In this document: positions 1 to 6,275 of the stretch, piece after piece
How the letters are laid out: each line of letters opens with the position of its first letter
Position numbering within the stretch: the first letter of the stretch is position 1
Source: Chlorobiota bacterium
Lineage (GTDB): Bacteria > Bacteroidota > Bacteroidia > Flavobacteriales > Flavobacteriaceae
Direction of reading: 5' to 3'
Length of the DNA: 9,070 nt
Assembly: GCA_013153655.1 (NCBI GenBank)
Contig: JAADEB010000062.1
Coordinates: 1 to 9,070 of the forward strand
The notes under the pieces: model-generated
The model's input: only the letters and a program-made list of their open reading frames with translations
What the model was told of the DNA's origin: nothing
Database searches by the model: none
Program-made: the position numbers and the translations under genes

Positions 1-28
1 TCCTCCCGCCCTTTTCCCGCCGCCGGCC

Positions 29-49
29 GGCCCGCATTTTTGCCGGGCC
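29..49. repeat. GC-rich hairpin with T-rich loop
   Basis: The arms ggcccg (29-34) and cgggcc (44-49) pair perfectly and enclose a loop of catttttgc. The T run lies in the loop, not after the stem, so this is not a standard intrinsic terminator on either strand. It may be a remnant of the 3' end signal of a gene upstream of the window, but nothing here proves that. Confidence 0.35.
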
Positions 50-58
50 AACGCGCTT

Positions 59-76
59 ATCCGCCTAATGGCGGAT
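59..76. repeat. Short REP-like hairpin, copy 1
   Basis: The arms atccgcc (59-65) and ggcggat (70-76) pair over 7 bp with a 4-base loop, taat. The core tccgcct / ggcgga is shared with a second palindrome at 204-218, which suggests a small extragenic palindrome family. No T tract follows it on the + strand. Confidence 0.5.
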
Positions 77-153
77 TTAGGGTTTGCTCTTCTTTGCCTA
101 TTTACATGGCTCACATGATGTTTTTCTGCGTATTATTCAAGCGCCTAATTCAA

Positions 154-182
154 TTGACGGATATAGGAGTTGGGTTTCTTTG
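154..182 (+). promoter_or_regulatory. Possible weak Bacteroidota-type promoter
   Basis: A TTG at 154-156 is followed after 18 bases by TTTCTTTG (175-182), which matches the Bacteroidota -7 consensus TAnnTTTG except for T in place of A at its second base. The spacing falls in the usual range. It could drive the polysaccharide genes starting at 486, leaving a leader of about 300 nt that contains the repeats. The match is imperfect and such short motifs arise by chance. Confidence 0.25.
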
Positions 183-203
183 TTAAACCGTTAAATCGCC
201 GTG

Positions 204-218
204 TCCGCCTCAGGCGGA
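204..218. repeat. Short REP-like palindrome, copy 2
   Basis: The arms tccgcct (204-210) and aggcgga (212-218) are perfect reverse complements around a single central base. The core is the same as in the hairpin at 59-76. Two copies within 160 bases of non-coding DNA fit a dispersed extragenic palindrome better than an operator, although an operator cannot be excluded. Confidence 0.5.
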
Positions 219-249
219 TGCAATCGTTTTGGGAACCGGTGACCGGTGC

Positions 250-430
250 GTCATTGCGGGCGGAACATAGTGGAGTGAAGTAATCTCTTCCTGTGGGACG
301 CGACATGTATTTATATGCCTTACCTCATTATGCAGTAGAAAGTTCCATGTCTCTCCTTCTTAGCTTGTCGCCCCTTGCAATGCCACATTATTATGTAGAG
401 GGAGATTGCTTCCCGCCTGTTATCGCTTGG
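250..430. repeat. Degenerate dispersed palindromic repeat element (non-coding)
   Basis: The left part begins with tcattgcgggcgg (251-263) and runs through gaagtaatctctt (277-289). The right part has gggagattgcttc (400-412) followed by a partial cgcctgttatcgc tail. These two 13-base segments pair with 10 Watson-Crick and 3 G-U pairs. This resembles the widespread intergenic repeat whose full form reads like GTCATTGCGAGCG...GAAGCAATCTC, often mistranslated as a short protein. Inside, 317-340 and 377-400 are related at 16 of 24 positions, 60 bases apart, so the element seems to be built from two degenerate sub-units. Reading through it gives a 62-codon GTG ORF (293-481) with an echoing PHYAVE / PHYYVE pattern, which I regard as a product of the repeat and not a gene. 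The repeat family name is from memory; the arms and internal duplication are visible directly. Confidence 0.6.
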
Positions 431-485
431 AAAATAAACCGGACGGCGGGCATTAAGGGATTTGAATTAACTTTGCGCTAAGGAT

Positions 486-1847
486 ATGAAACGTACGGAT
501 TACTTGTGGATTGCCGCGCATGTGGCCTTGGGCATCCTGATTACGAAAGGAGGCGTGAGTGCCAAAGCCTTTGCCTGGGGCCTGACGGCTTTTGTGTTTT
601 TGGCGGCGGCGGGATTTCGTTCGTGGAAAAACCTGACCTACGTGACGGCCTATGTGGCGGGCGCCGAGGTGTTCGACCGGATGACGCAAGGACTTTATTT
701 CTACGAATCCCATAAATACATGGCGGCCTTGCTGTTCGGTGCCATTATCCTGCGGACGGGATTACGGTGGGTGTCGTTGCCGTATCTGATTTATTTGCTG
801 TTGCTTATGCCGGGTATTTTCTACACCTATTTGTTGGAAGCGGCGGATCCGTCCTACATTCATGTGCATTTGCGCAAAGACATTTTGTTCAACATTTCGG
901 GACCGGTAACGCTGGGAATGGGAGCGGTGGCCTTGGCCAAGATGCCGTTCCGGATGGAGGATTTCAAGCGGTTGTTGTTTTTTCTGCTTTTGCCGGTGAT
1001 CACCACCACGGTGTATATCATCGTCCATACACCGAGCTTGAAGGAGATTGTGTTTCGCACCTCGGCCAATTTCGCCACATCGGGCGGTTTCGGTCCCAAT
1101 CAGGTGGCCACGATTTTGGGGCTGGGCATGTTTGCATCGTTTGCCTTGTTTTGGCTGAGCAAGGAACGTTCGGCCAAAATCGTGTATTTGCTGTTGTTTT
1201 TCCTGATATCCTATCGTAGTTTTTTGACCTTTTCGCGCGGAGGCACCATGACGGGCATCGCCATGATTTTGATCTTTGCGGCGGTGAGCCGAATGAGCCG
1301 CTACCGGCGGGAAGAAGGCAAAAACGGTCTGTTGATCCTGGTGAGTCTATTGATCCTGGTGGCCGGCTATTACACGGCCGTGGAAATAAGCGGCGGTATG
1401 TTGTACAACCGTTATGCGGGCCTGACGGCCAGCGGTGAGAAAAAGGAAGATTATACCTCGGGCCGGTGGGAATTGTTTCTGGTGGAAGTGGAGGATTTCC
1501 TTAAAAATCCTTTCACGGGTGCAGGTGTGGGACGTGCCAAAATCGAGCGTTACAAGGATTTCGGCATCAGGATTGCCACGCATAACGAAATTTCGCGTCT
1601 GCTGGCCGAACACGGATTGTTCGGATTGGCGGCTTTGCTGATTTTGCTGTTTGCACCGTTATGGCTGGGTTTGGTGACGCGGGAGAACCTGTTCTTTTAC
1701 CCGTTCTATGTGTTTTGGTTGTTTACCATATTCCATTCGTCCATGCGGTTGTCGGCGCCGGCGGTGATCTATGCCTTTGCCTTGTTGTGGCCGGTCAACG
1801 AACGGTTGTCCGCTACATTTTCCCATAACCAATCCGGAGCGTCATGA
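486..1847 (+). CDS. O-antigen polymerase/ligase-like membrane protein (Wzy/WaaL superfamily)
   Basis: A 453-residue polytopic inner-membrane protein with roughly a dozen hydrophobic segments, for example around residues 79-116, 137-180, 205-247, 282-297 and 376-436. The signature of the Wzy_C / O-antigen ligase family is TFSRGG at 248-253. Family-like blocks include FGPNQVATILGLG (202-214), SGRWELF (325-331), NPFTGAGVG (341-349) and the periplasmic-loop type ATHNEISRLLAEHGLFG (364-380). Members either polymerise lipid-linked repeat units (Wzy) or transfer finished glycan to lipid A-core or protein (WaaL/PglL). Sequence alone does not separate these roles. The next two genes make and load a precursor sugar, which favours a repeat-unit pathway and hence Wzy. 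The start at 486 is the first in-frame ATG of the conserved hydrophobic N terminus. Upstream AAGGA is only one base from the ATG, too close to act as a normal Shine-Dalgarno site. The stop overlaps the next start by 4 bases (ATGA). Confidence 0.85.
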   Translation: MKRTDYLWIAAHVALGILITKGGVSAKAFAWGLTAFVFLAAAGFRSWKNLTYVTAYVAGAEVFDRMTQGLYFYESHKYMAALLFGAIILRTGLRWVSLPYLIYLLLLMPGIFYTYLLEAADPSYIHVHLRKDILFNISGPVTLGMGAVALAKMPFRMEDFKRLLFFLLLPVITTTVYIIVHTPSLKEIVFRTSANFATSGGFGPNQVATILGLGMFASFALFWLSKERSAKIVYLLLFFLISYRSFLTFSRGGTMTGIAMILIFAAVSRMSRYRREEGKNGLLILVSLLILVAGYYTAVEISGGMLYNRYAGLTASGEKKEDYTSGRWELFLVEVEDFLKNPFTGAGVGRAKIERYKDFGIRIATHNEISRLLAEHGLFGLAALLILLFAPLWLGLVTRENLFFYPFYVFWLFTIFHSSMRLSAPAVIYAFALLWPVNERLSATFSHNQSGAS

Positions 1848-2827
1848 CAAATCAGTGGCTTGTTTATCTAATTTCGGCGGCGGGATTCGCCTTGGCGGGT
1901 GCGGCCTATTACCGCTACGCCTTACGGCGGCATATTCTGGATCATCCTTCGGAGCGCAGTTCACACCGGCAACCCACCGTTCGGGGCGGCGGTATCATCT
2001 TTGCCGTGGCTATGCTGACGGCCTATTTCCTGTATTTATTCCCGGCCTATCCTTATTTTTTGGCGGGTTTTCTGCTGCTTTCCGTCACGGGTTTTACGGA
2101 TGACAAGCACCGCCTCTCGGCCAGGGTTCGCTTCCCGATTCAGGCGGTGGCCGCCGTACTCATCCTTTATGATGCCGGTCTGTGGACCGCGGACTGGCCT
2201 TGGTACGTAAAGGTGGCGGGACTGGTAACGGCCTTGGGTTTTGTGAACGCCTTCAATTTTATGGACGGCATAAACGGGATTACCACGGCCTACACCGTGG
2301 TATTGCTTTTGCTCTTGGGTGCGGTGAACCGGCATGTGGGTGCATTGCCGGAACAAATCTTTGTATTGCTACTGATTTCACTGCTTGTTTTCGGCTTTTT
2401 CAATTTCCGGCGGCATGCCTTGATGTTTGCCGGTGATGTGGGAACCATGGCGTTGGCTTCGGTGTTGTTGTTCGTGTGGACGCGCCTGGCCGTGCAAACC
2501 GGCGCTCCTGTGCTCTTGCTCTTGGTGGCAGTGTATGGCATCGACAGTGCCTTGACCATTATCCGCCGCTTGCTGGACGGCGAAAAAATTTGGGAAGCAC
2601 ACCGGCGCCATGCCTACCAAAAACTGGTGGACAAATGCGGATGGAGCCATTTGCAGGTGAGTACGGCTTATGCTTTGGTGCAATTTTTGATAGGTCTTTG
2701 GGTAGTAGGAACCGATATTTATGAGAAAAGTTTAAAAATTCAATGGCTTATTTTAACAATAGGATTGATTACATTTGCGTTTGTCTATTACCTGATAATA
2801 TATCGCGCCTGTGAAAAACACTCATAA
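1844..2827 (+). CDS. Undecaprenyl-phosphate glycosyl-1-phosphate transferase, WecA/WbpL type (MraY superfamily)
   Basis: A 327-residue integral membrane enzyme that transfers a HexNAc-1-phosphate from a UDP-sugar to undecaprenyl phosphate, the first membrane step of O-antigen or capsule synthesis. Visible motifs are HPSERSSHRQPTVRGGG (34-50), the Mg-binding acidic pair in TDDK (85-88), NAFNFMDGINGI (135-146), MFAGDVGT (194-201), and a C-terminal cytosolic loop with RRLLDGEKIWEAHRRHAYQ (241-259) containing the H-x2-H pair. The RSSHxxPTxRGGG block and HRxHxYQ loop fit the WecA/WbpL branch, not MraY, so the donor is probably UDP-GlcNAc, UDP-QuiNAc or UDP-FucNAc. The start overlaps the previous stop (ATGA) and GGAG lies at 1836-1839, which supports coupled initiation. 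The last 40 or so codons are strikingly AT-rich: only 16 G/C in the 60 bases from 2701. Confidence 0.92.
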   Translation: MTNQWLVYLISAAGFALAGAAYYRYALRRHILDHPSERSSHRQPTVRGGGIIFAVAMLTAYFLYLFPAYPYFLAGFLLLSVTGFTDDKHRLSARVRFPIQAVAAVLILYDAGLWTADWPWYVKVAGLVTALGFVNAFNFMDGINGITTAYTVVLLLLLGAVNRHVGALPEQIFVLLLISLLVFGFFNFRRHALMFAGDVGTMALASVLLFVWTRLAVQTGAPVLLLLVAVYGIDSALTIIRRLLDGEKIWEAHRRHAYQKLVDKCGWSHLQVSTAYALVQFLIGLWVVGTDIYEKSLKIQWLILTIGLITFAFVYYLIIYRACEKHS

Positions 2828-4751
2828 AACATTCACGGACATTTATTATCCACACTGGATAAAAGTGCGCGACTTTCTCATGCGTTCCTCTCCCAGATGG
2901 TTGATTTTGCTCATCGACCTTATTTTGGTTTCCATTGCTTTCTTCTTTACTTATTTATTACGTTTCAACTTTGCTTTTGCCGACAGTTTCCATAAATTTT
3001 TGTTGCAACTTCCTTTGGTACTGTTGATTTCCACCCTGGTATTTCTCCGTATAAAACCCTACCGGGGCGTGGTGCGGCTCACCGGCGAATACGATATCAA
3101 AATGATCACCAAGGCCAATATTTTCATTGCGGCCGTTATGTTTTTATTAACTATTTTAATGCGTTTGGCGGGACGGACGGAGAGTTTTTTGAATTTTCCT
3201 TATTCGGTGATTATCATTCAATTCTTGTTGGCCACCTTTTTCATGATTGTGGCGCGTGCTATTTATAAATCCTTATACTACAAGATTGCGCGTGAAGGAA
3301 GCAAGACCTACAAGGTGCTTATCTACGGTACGGGAATGCCGGCGGTGCGCACCTTCGAGACTTTGAAAAATAGCACCGACTGCCATTATATCATCGAGGG
3401 ATTTATTCAGCCGGAACATGCCGGCGAACCCGGCGCCAAGCGCATACAGGGAATTCCCATTTATGCACAGGCGGATATCGATGAGGAATGGTTGCGCCGC
3501 CACCCGGTGGATCAGGTGATTATTGCACACCAGGAGCAGGATCCATTGGCCACGCTCAACAATATGGACTTGTTTATCCGCCAAGGCATTCAGGTGAAGG
3601 TGGTGCCTCCGCCGGAACAATGGACCGGTCATTTCTTCGATGTCCACCACTTGCAATCGCTCAACCTGGAAATGCTCCTGGACCGCAAACCCATTCGCCT
3701 CGAAGACCGCGACATTCGTTCGCTGCTGGAAGGCAAAACCGTGATGGTTACGGGTGCGGCAGGCAGTATCGGAAGCGTGTTGACCCGGCAAATTCTCTAT
3801 TACGGTCCCGCAAAAGTCATTTTGGTGGACCAGGCCGAATCGCCGCTTTACGACCTGAAAGTGGACTTGGAAACAGAAGGGTATCAAAATTTCCGGACCG
3901 TCCTGGCCGATATAGAAGATACGGCGCTTATGGAAAAACTAATGGCGGAGCATCGTCCGGATTATATTTTCCATGCGGCGGCCTACAAGCATGTTCCCGT
4001 GCTGGAAATGGAACCCTACTACGGTATCAAGGTCAATATTTTGGCCACCCGGCGCCTGATGGAAGCGGCCGGACAATACGGTGTCAGGAAATTTATCCAA
4101 ATCTCCACCGACAAGGCCGTCAATCCCACCAACGTGATGGGCGCCACCAAGCGCGTTGCCGAATTGATGGCGCGATGCATGCAGGAAAAATATCCGCAGA
4201 CCGAATATATCGTTACACGTTTCGGAAACGTATTGGGAAGCAACGGATCGGTGGTGCACCGTTTTCGCAAGCAAATCAAAAACGGCGGTCCGGTAACCGT
4301 CACCGACGAAAACATCGTTCGCTACTTCATGACCATACCCGAAGCGGCTCACCTGGTGCTGAAAGCCGCACACACCGGCAGCGGCGGAAAAATCTACGTG
4401 TTCGACATGGGACATCCGGTACGCATCATGGATTTGGCCAAAAGAATGATTGCGCTCATGGGTAAAAATCCCGAGGAAATCGAAATACGTATTACCGGCT
4501 TGCGTCCCGGCGAAAAAATCTATGAAGAACTGCTTACATCGGACGAAAAAGTCACGCGAACCGAATACGACAAACTCTATATCGCACGCCTTTCGCCGCT
4601 CGATTGTGCGCTATTGTTCGAACAACTGAATTTATTGGAACAAACCGACCTGCACGATACCGGCGCCGTTATTGACTTGCTCCGCCGGATCGTTCCCGAA
4701 TATAAACCCAATCGCAACCATCGCTCCCTGGACGAAAAACGTCAATCCTAG
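2811..4751 (+). CDS. Membrane-bound UDP-HexNAc 4,6-dehydratase, CapD/WbpM family
   Basis: A 646-residue full-length member of the large membrane SDR family. Four N-terminal transmembrane segments lie near residues 29-50, 62-80, 102-119 and 131-149. A first Rossmann-like domain starts at KVLIYGTG (168-175). The catalytic SDR domain begins at VMVTGAAGSIGS (311-322), with the glycine pattern G315, G318, G321. It continues with HAAAYKHVPVLE (388-399) and STDKAVNPTNVMGATK (432-447). In the last block Met443 takes the place of the usual SDR tyrosine, giving the S-M-K arrangement known from WbpM-type enzymes, with Lys447 conserved. GLRPGEKIYEEL follows at 563-574. The reaction is NAD-dependent C4 oxidation and 4,6-dehydration of UDP-GlcNAc to a 4-keto-6-deoxy sugar, the precursor of QuiNAc, FucNAc or bacillosamine. 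The GTG start overlaps the previous gene by 17 bases; an ATG at 2880 (residue 24, just before the first membrane segment) is a real alternative. No partner 4-reductase or aminotransferase for this sugar is in the window. Confidence 0.92.
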   Translation: MKNTHKTFTDIYYPHWIKVRDFLMRSSPRWLILLIDLILVSIAFFFTYLLRFNFAFADSFHKFLLQLPLVLLISTLVFLRIKPYRGVVRLTGEYDIKMITKANIFIAAVMFLLTILMRLAGRTESFLNFPYSVIIIQFLLATFFMIVARAIYKSLYYKIAREGSKTYKVLIYGTGMPAVRTFETLKNSTDCHYIIEGFIQPEHAGEPGAKRIQGIPIYAQADIDEEWLRRHPVDQVIIAHQEQDPLATLNNMDLFIRQGIQVKVVPPPEQWTGHFFDVHHLQSLNLEMLLDRKPIRLEDRDIRSLLEGKTVMVTGAAGSIGSVLTRQILYYGPAKVILVDQAESPLYDLKVDLETEGYQNFRTVLADIEDTALMEKLMAEHRPDYIFHAAAYKHVPVLEMEPYYGIKVNILATRRLMEAAGQYGVRKFIQISTDKAVNPTNVMGATKRVAELMARCMQEKYPQTEYIVTRFGNVLGSNGSVVHRFRKQIKNGGPVTVTDENIVRYFMTIPEAAHLVLKAAHTGSGGKIYVFDMGHPVRIMDLAKRMIALMGKNPEEIEIRITGLRPGEKIYEELLTSDEKVTRTEYDKLYIARLSPLDCALLFEQLNLLEQTDLHDTGAVIDLLRRIVPEYKPNRNHRSLDEKRQS

Positions 4752-4887
4752 ACAGGATTAGGCAGGCTTATAACATTTTTAATGCAACATTTATTACCTA
4801 AATTTTATTTCTTTACCATTGAATAAAAGAAATTTAAAAAAATAAAAAAGTTTTACCTTTGTCGAAAATTTGTAAACCGATTTTGGC
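4752..4887 (+). other. AT-rich intergenic region before spt
   Basis: This is a 136-base gap with long A and T runs (especially 4823-4850), unlike the close packing upstream, so it probably separates two transcription units. No convincing terminator is visible. The only hairpin is aatcct / aggatt (4744-4759), which straddles the dehydratase stop codon and lacks a following T tract. The A-rich stretch just before the -7 element could act as an UP-like sequence. Confidence 0.6.
4854..4861 (+). promoter_or_regulatory. Bacteroidota -7 promoter element for spt
   Basis: TACCTTTG matches the Bacteroidota consensus TAnnTTTG exactly and lies 26 bases before the ATG at 4888, giving a leader of about 20 nt. 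No TTG is found at the usual -33 spacing (the nearest, 4819-4821, is 32 bases away). Recognition may rest on the -7 box and the A-rich DNA upstream. Confidence 0.55.
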
Positions 4888-6132
4888 ATGAATGATATTT
4901 TTGATAAGGTGTACCAGAAAGGTCCCTTAACGCAGTACCGGGAGATTGGAGAAGGCTATTTTATGTTTCCCAAAATTACCGGCGAACTCGGACCTCGTAT
5001 GAAGTTCAACGGTCAGGAAATGATCATGTGGAGCATCAACGATTATTTGGGATTGGGAAATCATCCGGAGATCCGTAAGGCCGACGCCGAAGCCGCCGCA
5101 CGCTGGGGCTTGGCTTATCCCATGGGATCGCGACCCATGTCCGGCCATACCGATATGCACGAACAACTGGAACGCGAATTGGCCGAATTTTCCGGCAAGG
5201 AAGCGGCTTATTTGCTCAACTTCGGATATCAAGGCAATGTGTCCATCATCGATGCTTTGGTCAATAAAAACGACGTCATTGTTTACGATATCGATTCCCA
5301 TGCTTCCATTATCGACGGCGTGCGTCTCCATCAGGGAAAACGCTTTACGTTTCAGCACAACGATGTGGAGAGCCTGGAAAAAAACCTTCAACGCGCGCAA
5401 CGCATTACCGAAAAAACCGGCGGCGGAATTCTCGTTATCTCCGAAGGCGTGTTCGGTATGCGCGGCGAACAAGGCATTTTGAAGGAAATTGTGGATTTGA
5501 AATCCAAATACAATTTCCGTTTCTACATTGACGATGCACACGGTTTCGGCACCCTGGGACCCGGCGGACGCGGTGCTCATTTCGAACAAAACGTGGTGGA
5601 CGGAGTGGACCTTTATTTCGCCACTTTTGCCAAATCCATGGCCAGCATCGGTGCTTTTGTTTCCGGTGATTACGATGTGATTAAATACCTGCAATACAAT
5701 ATGCGCTCACAGGTATATGCCAAGTCCATGCCTATGCCTCTGGTGGAAGGCGCCTTGAAACGACTGGATATGATTCGTTCCAATCCCGGCCTGAAAGACA
5801 AATTGTGGGACGTGGCCCTTCGCCTCCAAAAAGGCCTCACCGAAGCCGGGTTCGACATCGGCAAGACCGATACGGCCATTACGCCCGTGTATCTACACGT
5901 GGATCCGCTGGAAGCCGGTATGCTGGTGCGCGACATGCGGGATAATCATAAAATTTTCACCTCCATCGTGATTTATCCGGTGATTCCCAAAGGCATGATC
6001 ATCCTGCGCATGATACCCACCACGCGCCACACCGACGCCGAAATCAACGAAACCATCGACGCCTTCAAACAAATCCGCGCCAAACAGGAAGCCGGTGTTT
6101 ATAAGGAATTGGCCAAAAACATCAAAATTTGA
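4888..6132 (+). CDS. spt: Alpha-oxoamine synthase, probable serine palmitoyltransferase
   Basis: A 414-residue PLP-dependent fold-type I enzyme of the family that includes serine palmitoyltransferase (SPT), glycine C-acetyltransferase (Kbl) and 8-amino-7-oxononanoate synthase (BioF). PLP residues are visible: Lys249 in TFAKSM (Schiff base), DDAHGFG (215-221) with the pyridine-nitrogen aspartate and its histidine, and His138 in DSHAS stacking on the ring. SRPMSGHTDMHEQLERELAEF (81-101) is the family's conserved N-terminal block. The N terminus, with its GYFMFP and GPRMKF elements, matches what I recall of Bacteroidota SPT and is longer than in Kbl or BioF. The reaction is condensation of serine with a fatty acyl thioester to 3-ketosphinganine, the first step of sphingolipid synthesis. 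Cysteate fatty acyltransferase for sulfonolipids is closely related and cannot be excluded. It is a soluble cytosolic protein. The gene has its own promoter element and a terminator, so it is probably monocistronic. Confidence 0.83.
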   Translation: MNDIFDKVYQKGPLTQYREIGEGYFMFPKITGELGPRMKFNGQEMIMWSINDYLGLGNHPEIRKADAEAAARWGLAYPMGSRPMSGHTDMHEQLERELAEFSGKEAAYLLNFGYQGNVSIIDALVNKNDVIVYDIDSHASIIDGVRLHQGKRFTFQHNDVESLEKNLQRAQRITEKTGGGILVISEGVFGMRGEQGILKEIVDLKSKYNFRFYIDDAHGFGTLGPGGRGAHFEQNVVDGVDLYFATFAKSMASIGAFVSGDYDVIKYLQYNMRSQVYAKSMPMPLVEGALKRLDMIRSNPGLKDKLWDVALRLQKGLTEAGFDIGKTDTAITPVYLHVDPLEAGMLVRDMRDNHKIFTSIVIYPVIPKGMIILRMIPTTRHTDAEINETIDAFKQIRAKQEAGVYKELAKNIKI

Positions 6133-6154
6133 TTTTTTGAATATGAATCGATAC

Positions 6155-6182
6155 AAGCGACTCTCGACGGGTCGCTTTTTTT
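6155..6182 (+). terminator. Intrinsic terminator after spt
   Basis: The stem aagcgactc (6155-6163) pairs with gggtcgctt (6169-6177) over 9 bp with one G-U pair and a 5-base loop. The T tract at 6176-6182 overlaps the end of the stem. It lies 22 bases after the spt stop. This is the clearest terminator in the window and separates spt from ppdK. Confidence 0.88.
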
Positions 6183-6275
6183 AATTCCGGTTACGGCCTT
6201 TTCAAAAACTTGCAAATATCATATTCGGTTCAACTTAATATCCTATATTCCGTTTTTGAATAAAAAATCGATATC
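6183..6275 (+). promoter_or_regulatory. Leader and presumed promoter region of ppdK
   Basis: Because a strong terminator precedes it, ppdK needs its own promoter in these 93 bases. No exact TAnnTTTG occurs here. The best weak candidate is TTG at 6210-6212 with TATATTCC at 6244-6251, but the spacing is too long. The bases just before the ATG are A/T-rich (gaataaaaaatcgatatc), typical of Bacteroidota ribosome binding without a Shine-Dalgarno sequence. The promoter is inferred from context only. Confidence 0.35.

Noticed and set aside
235..247. accggt repeated as accggt-g-accggt, considered as an operator
   Set aside because: It is short and isolated, and each half is itself a 6-base palindrome. 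It has no clear relation to a promoter, so it is too weak to call.
468..475. TAACTTTG, an exact -7 promoter match just before the polymerase gene
   Set aside because: It ends 10 bases before the ATG, which would leave almost no leader, and there is no TTG at the -33 spacing. A chance match is likely, though a near-leaderless start cannot be fully excluded.
293..481. A 62-codon GTG ORF before the polymerase gene
   Set aside because: It lies largely inside a degenerate dispersed repeat and its internal peptide echo comes from the repeat sub-units. It has no ribosome binding site, a non-ATG start and no recognisable family.
3488..4465. A 325-codon + strand frame in another register inside the dehydratase gene
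   Set aside because: The translation is a low-complexity, R/G/P-rich shadow. The overlapping frame carries all the SDR motifs.
4744..4759. A hairpin at the dehydratase stop, considered as a terminator
   Set aside because: The stem is only 6 bp, it overlaps the stop codon and no T tract follows.
4927..5694. A 255-codon minus-strand frame opposite spt
   Set aside because: It is a shadow of the PLP enzyme with no domain-like motifs, explained by the codon usage of the sense gene.
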